This document shows, piece after piece, positions 54,367 through 64,000 of a stretch of 64,000 nt of DNA (position 1 is the first letter of the stretch; the number at the start of each line of letters is the position of its first letter). The notes under the pieces are model-generated. The model did not search any database. It worked only from the letters and a program-made list of their open reading frames with translations, and had not been told where the DNA came from. The position numbers and the translations under genes are program-made. This DNA comes from Chitinophaga jiangningensis (GTDB lineage: Bacteria; Bacteroidota; Bacteroidia; Chitinophagales; Chitinophagaceae): the NCBI RefSeq assembly GCF_900142605.1, contig NZ_FRBL01000004.1, positions 434,001 to 498,000 of the forward strand. Direction: 5' to 3'.

Positions 54367-54969
54367 CTATTTTTTTGACTCCATATAAAAATACAGGAGC
54401 ACAGCCCCTTCCATGCCGCGCTTATGCAGAAATTCCCTGATAGTGCTCAGGGCGTTGGACATAGTTTTCTTTACCGTTTGGGTAGAAAGATTCAGCTGAC
54501 GGGCAATCTGCTCATGGGTGAGGCCCTGCTCACGGGAAAGGGTAAACACCAGCTTCCGCTGTGGTGATAACTGCCGGATGGCTTCCTGCAGCAGTTCCCT
54601 GGCTTCGTTGTCCAGCAGCTTATCGGCGGCATCATCCACCCGGGCATGCTCCATTTGCTGCGCTACGAGCTGCTGCATCTTACGCTGGCTCGCAGTATAA
54701 CGGAAAAAACTAATGGCTTTATTGTAGGCCACTTTCGACAGGAAGGCATCCATATGCTGTATTTCCGTAATCAATTCACGGCCTGTCCATAGTTTGGTGA
54801 AGATATCGTAGAGTAGCTCCTCTGCTATTTCATGGGATTTAGTCATCCGCAACAGGTAGGTATATACTTTATTCCAATAGCGATTATACAGGACCGTAAA
54901 GGCCTGCTCATCCCCCTCCGCAATTAGGCGCAAGATCTCAATTTCACTATAGTTGGAATCGGCGGACAT
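54367..54969 (-). CDS. ECF RNA polymerase sigma factor
   Basis: A 200-residue sigma factor with region 2 (DEQAFTVLYNRYWNKVYTYL, then EIAEELLYDIFTKLW) and region 4 (LSPQRKLVFTLSREQGLTHE, and IARQLNLSTQTVKKTMSNAL). Classical order with FecR directly downstream. Likely activates the FecR-SusC-SusD-thioredoxin genes. Confidence 0.95.
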   Translation of the reverse strand: MSADSNYSEIEILRLIAEGDEQAFTVLYNRYWNKVYTYLLRMTKSHEIAEELLYDIFTKLWTGRELITEIQHMDAFLSKVAYNKAISFFRYTASQRKMQQLVAQQMEHARVDDAADKLLDNEARELLQEAIRQLSPQRKLVFTLSREQGLTHEQIARQLNLSTQTVKKTMSNALSTIREFLHKRGMEGAVLLYFYMESKK

Positions 54970-55035
54970 AGTCGGGGTAAAAATAGTAAAAAAGATGGCA
55001 AATCAGGAAGAATTGCCAACGGGGGTAGCAACCTC

Positions 55036-55734
55036 CTAATTCACTGATTGCATTATGACATAATCAATTTTCCAGGTAGTACCGTCATTAGTAATTAATA
55101 ATAATGCATCCCTTCCGCATGTGCGACCACAACGAAATGAATAATAAAGCAGTCCTTTACGCTGTGCTTTGTCTAAAACCAACTTTGATAATCGCAACTT
55201 ACCAATCCATGGCTTGCTTGTATCAATTGTTGCCCCTAAAGGCTGCATACGAAAGGTGCATAACTTAAAATCAGATGGCTGGTAATCTGTTTGCGAGGTA
55301 TTCAGGCTATCAATAATTTCCTGCGTGGTGTGTGGGAATTCCTGAAAATAATACTTTAACGTGTCCAAATTCTTCGGATACTCCTCCTTCATAAATACTT
55401 CAGCGTTCAAATGTGGCTTGAGGGTGTCCAGGTACAGGTCAACAAACCTTGCACTGTCGTTATACAGTTTATGCTGCGCCTTGATCATATCCTCCTTAAG
55501 TCCTTCCCAGTCCGCCTCTTCATACAATGTATGTCCAAAATACTTTTTCTCCAGCTCGTCACTATACTCGCCCAGATAATACCAATTCAACTTTTGCTCC
55601 ACCAGCTCCACAATAATATCCTGATATGCGCGCAAATACACATCCTTAGTATCACATGGGCAAGGCTTATAAGTAGAAGGGCTGCAGGATACCAGCAAGA
55701 GCGCAGCACAAATAAAAAGCAATATTTTCTGCAT
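55036..55734 (-). CDS. Hypothetical lipoprotein with cysteine motifs
   Basis: A 232-residue protein from ATG 55734, where a lipoprotein signal begins (MQKILLFICAALLLVSC); an upstream ATG at 55770 would add 12 residues. The mature part begins SPSTYKPCPCDTKD and has a later RCGRTCGRD segment, so two cysteine pairs. A charged helical region lies between (EYSDELEKKYFGHTLYEE). I do not recognise a family. The gene is alone between the sigma gene and the REP-like element. Confidence 0.65.
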   Translation of the reverse strand: MQKILLFICAALLLVSCSPSTYKPCPCDTKDVYLRAYQDIIVELVEQKLNWYYLGEYSDELEKKYFGHTLYEEADWEGLKEDMIKAQHKLYNDSARFVDLYLDTLKPHLNAEVFMKEEYPKNLDTLKYYFQEFPHTTQEIIDSLNTSQTDYQPSDFKLCTFRMQPLGATIDTSKPWIGKLRLSKLVLDKAQRKGLLYYSFRCGRTCGRDALLLITNDGTTWKIDYVIMQSVN

Positions 55735-55856
55735 AAAGACATTTATAGAAAGATGCCAATTTGCGTGCATTCCATACGCAGGCAGCTAAAACACGGATAG
55801 AATACCTACTTTCGTGAATGCCAACTATCCAATCAGCTAAAACTTGTAACAGCGGC

Positions 55857-55971
55857 GTAGAGACGCCTCGCAGGCGTCTATCAAACCACAATCTCCGCTA
55901 AAATCTCCGCGTTAATTCCTCCTTTATGTAAAAAGGATTTACGCGAATAGACGCCTGCGAGGCGTCTCTAC
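55857..55971. repeat. REP/BIME-like palindromic element
   Basis: Perfect 25-bp inverted repeats (55857-55881 and 55947-55971) surround a 65-bp centre. Each arm contains its own short hairpin GACGCCT-CGC-AGGCGTC. The centre has a further imperfect stem (CGCG near 55910 to CGCG near 55945). The arrangement of two palindromic arms in opposite orientation is like a BIME or a small MITE. No transposase is nearby. The right arm slightly overlaps the end of the GH43 reading frame. Confidence 0.8.
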
Positions 55972-58100
55972 TTCCCAATTCCTTTATGCGTGGGCACTAC
56001 CTGCTTAATACTTCCATCTTCATTAAAATATAAACGATCGATACACACCTCCCTGCTATATCCCGCAGCACGCCCCCAATGAATCCCATTCGGATAGTTG
56101 AAACGATGGTAAACAATATACCACTCATCCTTCCCTGGCACCTGAATAATGGAATTGTGCCCCGTGCCGTAAATACCAGCTGCTGGATCCTTTGCAATCA
56201 CCATATTTTCCGCAGGTATGCTGATAGGGCCTATCGGTGAATCAGCCGTGCCATAGCGCACGCGGTAATCTTCGCTACGGGTATCATTTTCGGACCAGAG
56301 GAAATAGTATTTTCCCTTGCGGTAAAATACGGTGGTCCCTTCACGGAAAGTTTTGTCAGGCGTAATGAGTTGCAATGAACCTTCTTTTAAAGATCGCATG
56401 TCGGCAGTCAGCTCCGCCACCGCCATATAACCATTACCCCAATAAAGGAAATATTTATTACTCACCGGATCATGAAAAACCTCCGGATCTATTTCCTGTC
56501 CCCGGTTTACGCCCGCCGGATACTTATCAATCAACGGATGCCCTATATCTTTAAAAGGCCCTTTCGGATCATCTCCGATAGCCAGTCCAATCTTTTGCTC
56601 TCCCGTATAATAGTAGTAATATTTATAGGCATTGCCTTACTTACGCTCAATAATACAAGGCGCCCAGGCTTTGCCATGGGCCCAGGTTACATCAGTTTCC
56701 AGGTCCAGCACTTTTCCTTCATCCTTCCAGGTAACCAGGTCCGGGGAAGAAAAACATTTAAAGTAGGTACCTGACCATCCCGCAAAACCATCACTGGTAG
56801 GATAAATGTAATACTTACCTGTTTTGGCGGCATACATGATATCCGGGTCCGCATAAAATCCATCCAGCACCGTGTTATTATTGGCAACTGCCTCTACTGT
56901 CCAGGTTTCAGGCGCTCTTCCCGGGATACTTACTTTGTAATCCACCTTTCCTTTGGAGAAATCCGACCGGCCGATTTTTGTAATGCTCACCCCTGGCACC
57001 AGCTGAAACGCAGGCTGCATCCGCTTTATATCCGTTCCTGGTTTTACCATCACCCGTACTATATGCGCCAGGGTATCCATAGTAATATTCAGCTTCCTAA
57101 TCCCCGGATCATGAATAGTACCCATAAAACCTGCTGCGGTAGCGTATTTGGACACCAGCCGCGATAATTCTGCCGCAGTAATTGGCATCACCGTTCCATG
57201 CCTCGGCTGAAAATCCATGCTCACCTCCTTATCCACCACTTCAAAATGTTGCAGGTCCTTACTTTTGGTGAACTGATATTTTCCGCTGGTATACATGTCG
57301 TACATGAGGATGTAACCCTCATTGTTATTGAGCTTGAATACACCGCTGCCTTCCACCGGGTTTTGCGTTTGCTGCACTTCTCCCGGGCGCAGCTGGTAGC
57401 CGCCATTCACGCTATCGGAAACGGCTACACGAATACTTGGATGCCCGTCTTCGGTCTTAAAAAACAAGTAGTAGCGATGGTCTTTTTCCACAATATCACC
57501 ATCGATGCAGGCGCCGTTATTCGGACTAAAGTACAGCTGTTTAGGCTCGGTGGCCAGGTCCGTAAAATCATTATTTGCATAGGCGTAATAGATCTTATCC
57601 GCATCCTGTCCGTGTTTCATGGACCAGTAGATCATATACTTCCCTGCCTTTTTATCGTATATGGTTTGTGGCGCCCATACACGCAGCAAACTATCATGGC
57701 CGGGAAACCGTTGCTGGATATTCACAATGGCAGACTTCCAGTTAATCAGGTCGGTGGATTTCAGCAGCACCATAGCCCTGTTGCTGTTCCATCCGTTGGC
57801 AGATACCATGTCTGTTACTACCATGTAAAAGGTTTTGCCATCCTGCCCGCGGAGGATGTGCGGATCACGCACACCGCCCGTAGAACTGATCACTGCTGAA
57901 GATATCACAGGTTCATTGTTATGGAGAGATCTGAACCGGTATCCATCCGTACTGACCGCGTACCGGACCGCCTCTTCGCTTTTCCTGTTGCCGGTGAAAT
58001 AAACAAACAGATAGGCACTGTCGGCATTGGCCGCCAGCAAAGCTGTTGGCGCTGATAGAATAGCGGCAAGAAAAAGAACTAATCGATTCATACGTGGCAT
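55968..58100 (-). pseudogene. GH43-type glycoside hydrolase gene with in-frame stop (or readthrough)
   Basis: A single frame of about 710 codons is interrupted only by TAA at 56637-56639. Upstream: signal peptide and a first GH43-like five-bladed propeller domain (GGVRDPHILRGQDG), then a linker and a second GH43 domain starting at FYADPDIMY. The stop falls after WAPCIIERK and the same frame goes on directly with GNAYKYYYYYTGEQKIG, a normal continuation, then EIDPEVF with the pKa-tuning Asp and FREGTTVFYRKGKYYF with the general acid Glu. Translation ending at the stop gives 487 residues without two of the three catalytic residues. A start inside the second part (TTG at 56534) is unlikely to matter. 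Overlaps the GH51 gene by 1 bp (TAATG). Arabinofuranosidase/xylosidase type activity expected if intact. Confidence 0.85.
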
Positions 58101-60685
58101 TAAGGTTTAAATTTCAGCACCGTTAAGGAATAAGGTGCCAGCGTCAGGTTCGTTTTTGTGTTCAGGGAGATGCCAGTTGGTATTGCTTTTGCGCCTGTAC
58201 CTGCAGGGTCACCGGAGAGTTCCGTTTTCTCCGCCCTTACTTCCTTCGTAAGGATGCCACTCAAATCTATGCTGGTAGTAGTTTCCACAGGAAGCATGTT
58301 AACTATTTTCACCATCACGTCCCCTGTTTTATTGCGGGTAATGGAGCTGGCAAAACGTTTGCGCACTGCCTCACCGGCATCCGAGAGTGTAACCGTTCCC
58401 GGTATATAGGTGGTACCGGCGTAGGCACCAAACAGCTGCTGTACTTCGTAGTTGACGGTAGTTTTTACTTCCTGATTGTTGAAGTAGATGAGATCCGGGC
58501 GCCATTGTGTGTGGCCTTCCTTAGCCAGCAGTGGTGCATAGGATGCCATAGACACTACATCCCCGTTGCGTTCCACACTTGTCAGGTACAATGCTTCAGC
58601 CAGGGCGGACTCCAGGTTATTCACCCTGCCTGCCGCATGTGCGGCATATTCACCCAGGTATACTTTGGATTTATTGCGATCGTATTTATCGTAGAAATCC
58701 TGGTTGTTGATGAACCACCCCGGTGGCTGATAATAGTGTTCATCCACACAGTCGAGCTGCAATTTATCTGCCAGCTTCCAGCCTTCTTCATAATCTGTTC
58801 CTTTACAGAATGGCCCTACTGTACCAATCACGGTAATGTCCGGATACTTTTCTTTTATAGCCTTAACGATCATGGCATAGCGTTCTTCGAACAGGTCAGT
58901 AATCAGGTCTTCATTGCCGATGCCGATGTATTTAAGATTGAAAGGTGCCGAGTGTCCTGCGGCAGCGCGTTGCCGGCCCCAGGTGCTACTGGCGCTGCCG
59001 TTGGCGTATTCTATCAGGTCGAGTATATCCTGGATGTAGGCAGGCATATCCGCCATAGGAATGCCGCCTTGTTGCCCACCGCCACCGATGCCGGAATTCT
59101 GGCAGGGTACACCGGCAGCTATCACTGGTAGCGGCGCTGCGCCTATGTCTTCACAAAACTGGAAGTACTCGAAATAGCCTAGTCCGGCCGACTGATGATA
59201 CCCCCAGAGGTTGCGCTGGGGCTTACGTGCTTCGAGTGGGCCAATGGTATTTTTCCAGCGGTAGATGTTGGCGAGCCCGTCGCCATGTGCCACGCAGCCT
59301 CCCGGGAAGCGCACGAAGCGTGGATGCAGGACGGCAATGCTGGCAGCAAGATCTGCACGGAGGCCATTCACCCTGTTTTTGTAAGTATTTTGTGGAAAAA
59401 GGGATACCATATCAATGGCACTGGTACCGGCTTGCAGCGGTTTTATTTCCAAATGGGCATTTGCATCAGCAGTGGCGGCTTTGAGTACAGTACGTTGTTT
59501 AGCCCAGTTACTGCCGTTAAAGCGCAGGTTAGCACTGGCCAGTATGGTGCCGTTGGCACCAACCAGACTCACCGTATAGCTGGCTTGCTTACTGCCAACT
59601 GGTTTAGCGAAAATTGAAAAAATGTATTGACTGCCGGCAGGCACATTGATGCCGTCGAATCCGCTGTTTTGCAGGGTACCACCGGGTTGTGCGGCGGTAA
59701 GTACTGCATAGTGCTTATTATTTTCGTGAATGGCATTTACACTGTCGATACTAAACTGCAGACCGCTGGCCGTCCAGGAGTGAGTGCTGTTCCAGGTTTT
59801 ATCGTGGTATTCCCTGTCCGATAAAGCGTATTCAAAATCACGGTTTTGGATGAGTTCCGCATAGAGTCCTCCATCGGCGGCGTAGTTGATATCTTCGAAG
59901 AACACGCCCATGAGTACGTCGCTGATACTTTTTGCCTGTTGTGGCTGCGCGGTGATGGTCGCCTGCAGGGATTTCAGTTTGACAAAGCGGGTAGCATCGT
60001 TGCTGGTGCTTTCAGCATCCTGTGATCTGCTGAACTGTTCAATTTCGTAGGTATGTTGCAGTTGTTCCAGTACCCTCCATGGCACGCGATGCAACTGGCC
60101 ATAACCTTTTCCTGTAGGCAGCTCCAGTTCAATGCTGGGATTAGGAACAGCGGTTATTGGTTTCGGTGTCGTATAGTCCTTGAAGTTAGTGGTGGTAACC
60201 TGAAAATATTGTTGGGTACTGTCGTTATAGGTTATCTGGTAGACGTTGGTGTTCCTGTTGTAAGTCACCACGGGGTTGCGAAAATTCTTTCCTGCTGCCA
60301 CGGTGGGGTAGCTCTGCCGCCCCCAGTAGGTGAGGTCGGCTGATGACGCGTGACCGAATGCCGGCACGTGTTCATTGAGCGACCATACCAGCTGCCATTG
60401 CCCTTGCTGATCCAGGAAAAGGAAAGGTTGCAGCATCCGTTTTTCACTACCCCAGCGGCCATAGTCGCAGCGTACATAGCTGAATTCGTTGCCTACCGGC
60501 GTCCAGTGAAGCTTATCATTGCTCCACGCAAAATGCAACCCGTTGTGGTTATTATTTTTTGCGGTGCTGTAAGAAAACAGGTATATGGAGTCCGGGTGAT
60601 CCGGCCGTATACCCGCTGTGGTGTTGTTGGTTGCTATATAAAACGCAATAATTGTAAAAAAGACTTTTAAAAATCTATTTTTCAT
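58100..60685 (-). CDS. GH51 alpha-L-arabinofuranosidase with N-terminal GH43-like and CBM-like regions
   Basis: An 861-residue exported enzyme (signal peptide 1-24). Residues 30-180 resemble part of a GH43-type propeller (SIYLFSYS, LHFAWSNDKLHW). About 300-430 is a carbohydrate-binding-like beta sandwich inserted in or before the catalytic part. The GH51 catalytic barrel shows FVRFPGGCVAHGDG at 458-471, the general acid/base Glu592 in GNED, and the nucleophile Glu678 in YLGEYA, with the C-terminal beta sandwich after 720. It should release L-arabinose from arabinan or arabinoxylan. The GH43 gene starts on its stop codon, so both are co-transcribed and probably act on the same glycan. Confidence 0.92.
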   Translation of the reverse strand: MKNRFLKVFFTIIAFYIATNNTTAGIRPDHPDSIYLFSYSTAKNNNHNGLHFAWSNDKLHWTPVGNEFSYVRCDYGRWGSEKRMLQPFLFLDQQGQWQLVWSLNEHVPAFGHASSADLTYWGRQSYPTVAAGKNFRNPVVTYNRNTNVYQITYNDSTQQYFQVTTTNFKDYTTPKPITAVPNPSIELELPTGKGYGQLHRVPWRVLEQLQHTYEIEQFSRSQDAESTSNDATRFVKLKSLQATITAQPQQAKSISDVLMGVFFEDINYAADGGLYAELIQNRDFEYALSDREYHDKTWNSTHSWTASGLQFSIDSVNAIHENNKHYAVLTAAQPGGTLQNSGFDGINVPAGSQYIFSIFAKPVGSKQASYTVSLVGANGTILASANLRFNGSNWAKQRTVLKAATADANAHLEIKPLQAGTSAIDMVSLFPQNTYKNRVNGLRADLAASIAVLHPRFVRFPGGCVAHGDGLANIYRWKNTIGPLEARKPQRNLWGYHQSAGLGYFEYFQFCEDIGAAPLPVIAAGVPCQNSGIGGGGQQGGIPMADMPAYIQDILDLIEYANGSASSTWGRQRAAAGHSAPFNLKYIGIGNEDLITDLFEERYAMIVKAIKEKYPDITVIGTVGPFCKGTDYEEGWKLADKLQLDCVDEHYYQPPGWFINNQDFYDKYDRNKSKVYLGEYAAHAAGRVNNLESALAEALYLTSVERNGDVVSMASYAPLLAKEGHTQWRPDLIYFNNQEVKTTVNYEVQQLFGAYAGTTYIPGTVTLSDAGEAVRKRFASSITRNKTGDVMVKIVNMLPVETTTSIDLSGILTKEVRAEKTELSGDPAGTGAKAIPTGISLNTKTNLTLAPYSLTVLKFKP

Positions 60686-60783
60686 AACGCTAGTGGAATA
60701 GGTAAATAACGTGTTAAATCGGAAACACTAAAATAGACTTTTATTTATAATTGTCATTAATACATTTATAAACGGCGGATTAA

Positions 60784-63276
60784 TTATTTTTCCGGCGGTG
60801 GCGTATTGAAGATATGCAGATCGGATTGTGGATAAGGAATACTGATACCGTTTTCTTTAAATAGCTGCTGTACCCCCATAATCAGCTGACTTTTTACCGC
60901 CTTCGGCGTGCGCACCCCTATCGTCCAGAAGTAGAGTTGTAACTGTATCGCACTTTCATCGAAGGCATTTACAAACACCAGCGGCGCCGGCAGTTTCACT
61001 ACCTGTGGATGTTCCTGCATCAGCGTCAGCAACAGCTTCTCCGCGGCCTTTAAATCTGTATCGTAGGCCACTCCCACCACTATTTCACTGCGGCGAAGCG
61101 CATTGTTTTTACTCCAGTTGACCAGGTGATCATTTAACAGTTCACCGTTAGGAATCGTTATCTGGGAGCCATCTATTGATTCCAGTACGCTGCTGCGGAA
61201 GCCGATATTTTTAATGGTACCGGTTTTTCCTTTTACTTCCACCATATCGCCTACATTAATCGGCTTTTCAAAAGCCAGTATCACCCCGCTTACCAGGTTA
61301 TGAACGATCGTTTGCAAACCGAAGCCCACACCTACACCCAGCGCTCCCAACACGATCATCGCCTGATCCAGCGGAATTCCGGTAGCAGCAAACGCCAGCA
61401 GCACACCCAGCACAATTATGGAAATGCGGATCAGCAGCAGCCAGCTGCCCAGTCCCGGCTTATTTTCCCCATGCGCATTAGGTGTATCGGAAGCAAAAAA
61501 GGACACAATCCGCGATACTACGGATGATAAGATCAATATTCCGAAGAAAGCCAGCAGGTTAAAGAACGAAAAGTTATAACTGCCCAGCGTGCGTTGTTGA
61601 AACAGGAAGTCCAGTATGGGCGCTGTTACCAGCTTAAATGCATAAAAGTTCCGTGCAAACAGTATAAACCAGCCAATCACGAGAAACACGTACAGGAATG
61701 TCGGTGCCTTCTTCCCCACCACATCAAAATTGATAAAGAACAGGCGGCGCTCCGGTATTTCGAAAATATCCGATGCCAGGGTTAAGGCTTCATTGATCAA
61801 TCGCACCGTCCACAAAAAAGTAATGGCCACAATTACACTGATAAATCCACTCGTCAGCAGTGATTTGGACAGGTTATATCTCCCATAAACATTGGCCAGT
61901 ACCGAGAGGCACTCGATGATTACCAGGTAGGTAATGAAATAAATAATGGCTTTTTCCCGGAGCACTTCTCTTCTCCCCTTTAATAAAAAAACTAAACCCC
62001 ATATGGCGCCAGCAAGGGCCAGCGACAGCATGATCCAGCGCTCGGTACGGCTGGCCTGTAACACCAGGTTATCCGCACAGGCCAGGATAAACAGCAGCCA
62101 CATACCTACCCAGAACACCATCCAGTAGCGCGTAATATAGCTGGCAAACAAAATGGTGAGGCATACGGATGTACTAACCCAAATGATAGCACTGAAAATA
62201 AACGGCGGATTAGGAAAGATGAACTGGAAAATACTAAGCACAACAATCCAGGCCGACACAACCGGCATCTTAAGCACCAGGTAATTTTTCTGATCTTCCG
62301 GTGGAATATGTCCGTTCCTGACTTTGTTTCTTAAGGAACGCAGGAAGATAACCGCAAACCCCAGCAGTAATACAATTACCACCAAAAGGGTCGCATTATT
62401 CCGCAGATAAAAGCTGAGGATCAGTTGTTCTTTTTTCCAGGACTCTGACAGTATTTCCCGGAAAGGCCTGGCATTAAGTGGTGCATTGTTCAGGTAGTTA
62501 ACTTCCTGTGTGAAAGTATTTGCAGACAACTGCCGCTCATACTGATCTATTTGTTCCAGGGCGGATTGCAGCTGGTATACCAGCAGGTCAGCACGCATTT
62601 TACAGAGCCCTATATGCTTCAATGCAGCCGTGAGCGTACTGTCGATCGGATGCACCTCGGTGGCCGCCACTACCAGCTGCTGCATATACCCCATAAACTC
62701 AGCAGAATCTTTCGAAAACATATACAGGCGGGAATCAGCACCCAGGCTGTCAAAATTATTCCGGTAAGTAACCAGTTTGCTCTTGATCTGGGCGGCTTGT
62801 TGATTCCTTTTCTGGGCGCGACTCAATAGCTCATGCAACAGTTTATAGGAGGTAGTCAGGTTTCGTTCGGTTTGTATCGACCCCTGATTTATTAGAATAC
62901 CGTCAACGGCTATATTATATTTAGCACGCAGGTCTTTTAATTCCCGGTTGATGCCGTTGGTGTCGATGCCGGCTTTGAGGAAATCGCGGGTGCTGCGGAT
63001 ATTTTTCAGCAGCGCCTCTAACAATGCATCCTGTTGTACAGATACCTGGTGGGTTTTATACGTTTCCACACTGGTAACAGCTTCTTTTTGCAGGACCTTG
63101 CGGAGGGTATCAAGCACATTGATGGTAGTATCACGTTTTGGAGCAGCGCCACTGGCTGCTGTTCTTAGCAACAGGCAGCAAACCAGTACTAGATAAAAAG
63201 GCAGGCGCCGTAAAATTCTGAATGCCAAAATAATCGGTTTTATAGTAAAAGATACTAAATATCTACTGGTTATCAT
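60784..63276 (-). CDS. Large MscS-family mechanosensitive channel
   Basis: An 830-residue protein. A signal or first membrane helix is followed by a periplasmic helical region (about 45-275) with coiled-coil character, then about ten or eleven membrane segments (about 300-620). The MscS pore helix and beta domain are at about 620-720: GVGFGLQTIVHNLVSG, then INVGDMVEVKGKTGTIKNIG and SQITIPNGELLNDHLVNWS. The C-terminal alpha/beta domain runs to 820. It resembles MscK/YbdG-sized channels more than short MscS. Role: release of solutes on osmotic downshock. Single gene. Confidence 0.92.
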   Translation of the reverse strand: MITSRYLVSFTIKPIILAFRILRRLPFYLVLVCCLLLRTAASGAAPKRDTTINVLDTLRKVLQKEAVTSVETYKTHQVSVQQDALLEALLKNIRSTRDFLKAGIDTNGINRELKDLRAKYNIAVDGILINQGSIQTERNLTTSYKLLHELLSRAQKRNQQAAQIKSKLVTYRNNFDSLGADSRLYMFSKDSAEFMGYMQQLVVAATEVHPIDSTLTAALKHIGLCKMRADLLVYQLQSALEQIDQYERQLSANTFTQEVNYLNNAPLNARPFREILSESWKKEQLILSFYLRNNATLLVVIVLLLGFAVIFLRSLRNKVRNGHIPPEDQKNYLVLKMPVVSAWIVVLSIFQFIFPNPPFIFSAIIWVSTSVCLTILFASYITRYWMVFWVGMWLLFILACADNLVLQASRTERWIMLSLALAGAIWGLVFLLKGRREVLREKAIIYFITYLVIIECLSVLANVYGRYNLSKSLLTSGFISVIVAITFLWTVRLINEALTLASDIFEIPERRLFFINFDVVGKKAPTFLYVFLVIGWFILFARNFYAFKLVTAPILDFLFQQRTLGSYNFSFFNLLAFFGILILSSVVSRIVSFFASDTPNAHGENKPGLGSWLLLIRISIIVLGVLLAFAATGIPLDQAMIVLGALGVGVGFGLQTIVHNLVSGVILAFEKPINVGDMVEVKGKTGTIKNIGFRSSVLESIDGSQITIPNGELLNDHLVNWSKNNALRRSEIVVGVAYDTDLKAAEKLLLTLMQEHPQVVKLPAPLVFVNAFDESAIQLQLYFWTIGVRTPKAVKSQLIMGVQQLFKENGISIPYPQSDLHIFNTPPPEK

Positions 63277-63525
63277 GCTGTTCAGTTGTTTTTATGTCCA
63301 TATTATTCCGGGGAGATGTCAGGGCTCCCTGGCAGGTGTTCACTGGAAAAGTTTAGTCTCCTTACACCTCATTTCCAATGCTTTATTTGCAGTAACATAT
63401 AGCCGTACCCGTTAAATACCGTTAAAACACGGTATAGCCCCGGTTGTTTTCCACATTGCTAAATGTCAGGTCCCTCTTTACATTTGGCTTCTGAACCGAA
63501 ACTACTGTTACCAAATTACTGAGAG

Positions 63526-63732
63526 ATGAAATTTATTCTCGTTTTCCTGCTGTTTGTATCCGTACAACTGGCCTTATACTTACACCATCCGAGGTCTGTT
63601 TTCCCCGATTATAATTCGTATGTAGTTCCTTACAACAATCTGCAGGCGGCCACTGTTTCAGATTCGGAAACACAGGTTGCCCGCTTCACTGGGTCTGATC
63701 AATATTTTCCTTATCCAGCGCTTTCATATTAG
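63526..63732 (+). CDS. Small exported protein, hypothetical
   Basis: A 68-residue frame whose first 18 residues form a convincing hydrophobic signal (MKFILVFLLFVSVQLALY). The rest (HHPRSVFPDYNSYVVPYNN and a short polar tail) has no family I know. Its only support is the signal-like start and its place in otherwise empty DNA before the last gene; a hairpin that may be a terminator follows 29 bp later. Confidence 0.45.
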   Translation: MKFILVFLLFVSVQLALYLHHPRSVFPDYNSYVVPYNNLQAATVSDSETQVARFTGSDQYFPYPALSY

Positions 63733-63760
63733 CGCAGTATCGTTCCCCAAAGAACCGGGC

Positions 63761-63798
63761 GGTGCTCCTGTGCTCCACTAGTGGGCACCTCCCTTTTT
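63761..63798 (+). terminator. Possible terminator before the last gene
   Basis: GGTGC at 63761 pairs with GCACC at 63785-63789 and a CCACTAGTGG palindrome lies inside; five T follow at 63794-63798. Confidence 0.4.
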
Positions 63799-63849
63799 CG
63801 GAATGCAATTAACAAACAGAATTATACTAATCCCTAAAACTTCAAGTTA

Positions 63850-64000
63850 ATGGAACAACAATTCGAAGCCGGTAAAGAAATCAACCTCGAAGAGGCCCGC
63901 CGGATTATGGAAGCACGTAAAAGCTATTACCGTAAAATGGAGCTCGGACTGCGGATTGCCACCGGCATCCTGCACGACGAGGCAGTTACCAACTATTTTC
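63850..64000 (+). CDS. Hypothetical protein, partial (cut by window end)
   Basis: An open frame begins at ATG 63850 and runs off the window edge; 50 residues are visible. It is helical and charged: MEQQFEAGKEINLEEARRI, then MEARKSYYRKMELGLRIATG. No signal peptide, so probably cytoplasmic. No family is recognisable from this part. Confidence 0.6.
   Translation, partial: MEQQFEAGKEINLEEARRIMEARKSYYRKMELGLRIATGILHDEAVTNYF

Noticed and set aside
55857..55971. Insertion sequence ends
   Set aside because: No transposase frame or target duplication; arms are palindromic, which fits a REP/BIME element better.

Overview
The window looks like a chromosomal segment of a Bacteroidota bacterium, most likely a Chitinophagaceae member close to Chitinophaga. 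The reasons are three SusC/SusD outer-membrane pairs, two ECF sigma/FecR pairs, promoter -7 elements of the TAnnTTTG type, no consistent Shine-Dalgarno signals, and a mix of plant-polysaccharide glycosidases. Genus is inference from gene content only.

Region 1 (1-6066): the 5' part of a DinB-family gene, a copper/metal group (small Cys/His-rich exported protein, DUF3347 protein, multicopper oxidase with a fused beta-barrel-like tail), a double hairpin between convergent genes, a small membrane protein, a superfamily 1B helicase of UPF1/IGHMBP2 type, and tRNA-Leu(CAG).

Region 2 (6050-12944): a 6.86 kb AT-rich element integrated in the 3' end of tRNA-Leu. A 35-bp perfect direct repeat containing the tRNA tail and half of its terminator bounds it. 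It holds a tyrosine integrase with an altered active site, an XRE regulator, a structured non-coding element, a degenerate histidine-kinase-like protein with a small partner, a 476-aa PIN-domain protein, and an overlapping pair made of a DUF4747-like protein and a multi-pass membrane protein. The last three proteins look like defence or toxin cargo and are the best candidates here for an undescribed system.

Region 3 (13000-22655): a porin-like protein and a complete urea ABC importer (urtABCDE), followed by a NarX-like histidine kinase and a LuxR-type response regulator. Two identical palindromes sit in front of the operon. No urease is in the window.

Region 4 (22660-41900): a SusD-SusC-FecR operon with a divergent ECF sigma factor, a flavin reductase-like protein, an AraC regulator, an M1-like peptidase, a second SusD-SusC pair, a GH29 alpha-L-fucosidase and a calcineurin-like phosphoesterase.

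Region 5 (42036-46600): an ECF sigma factor whose start is not ATG with a membrane anti-sigma candidate, two lipoproteins, degenerate tandem repeats that copy the end of a gene, six tandem 98-bp satellite units, and a DUF4256 protein.

Region 6 (46769-64000): a sigma-FecR-SusC-SusD-thioredoxin locus, a lipoprotein, a REP/BIME-like palindromic element, a GH43 gene broken by one in-frame stop that overlaps a GH51 arabinofuranosidase gene, a large MscS-family channel, and two small or partial genes at the right edge.
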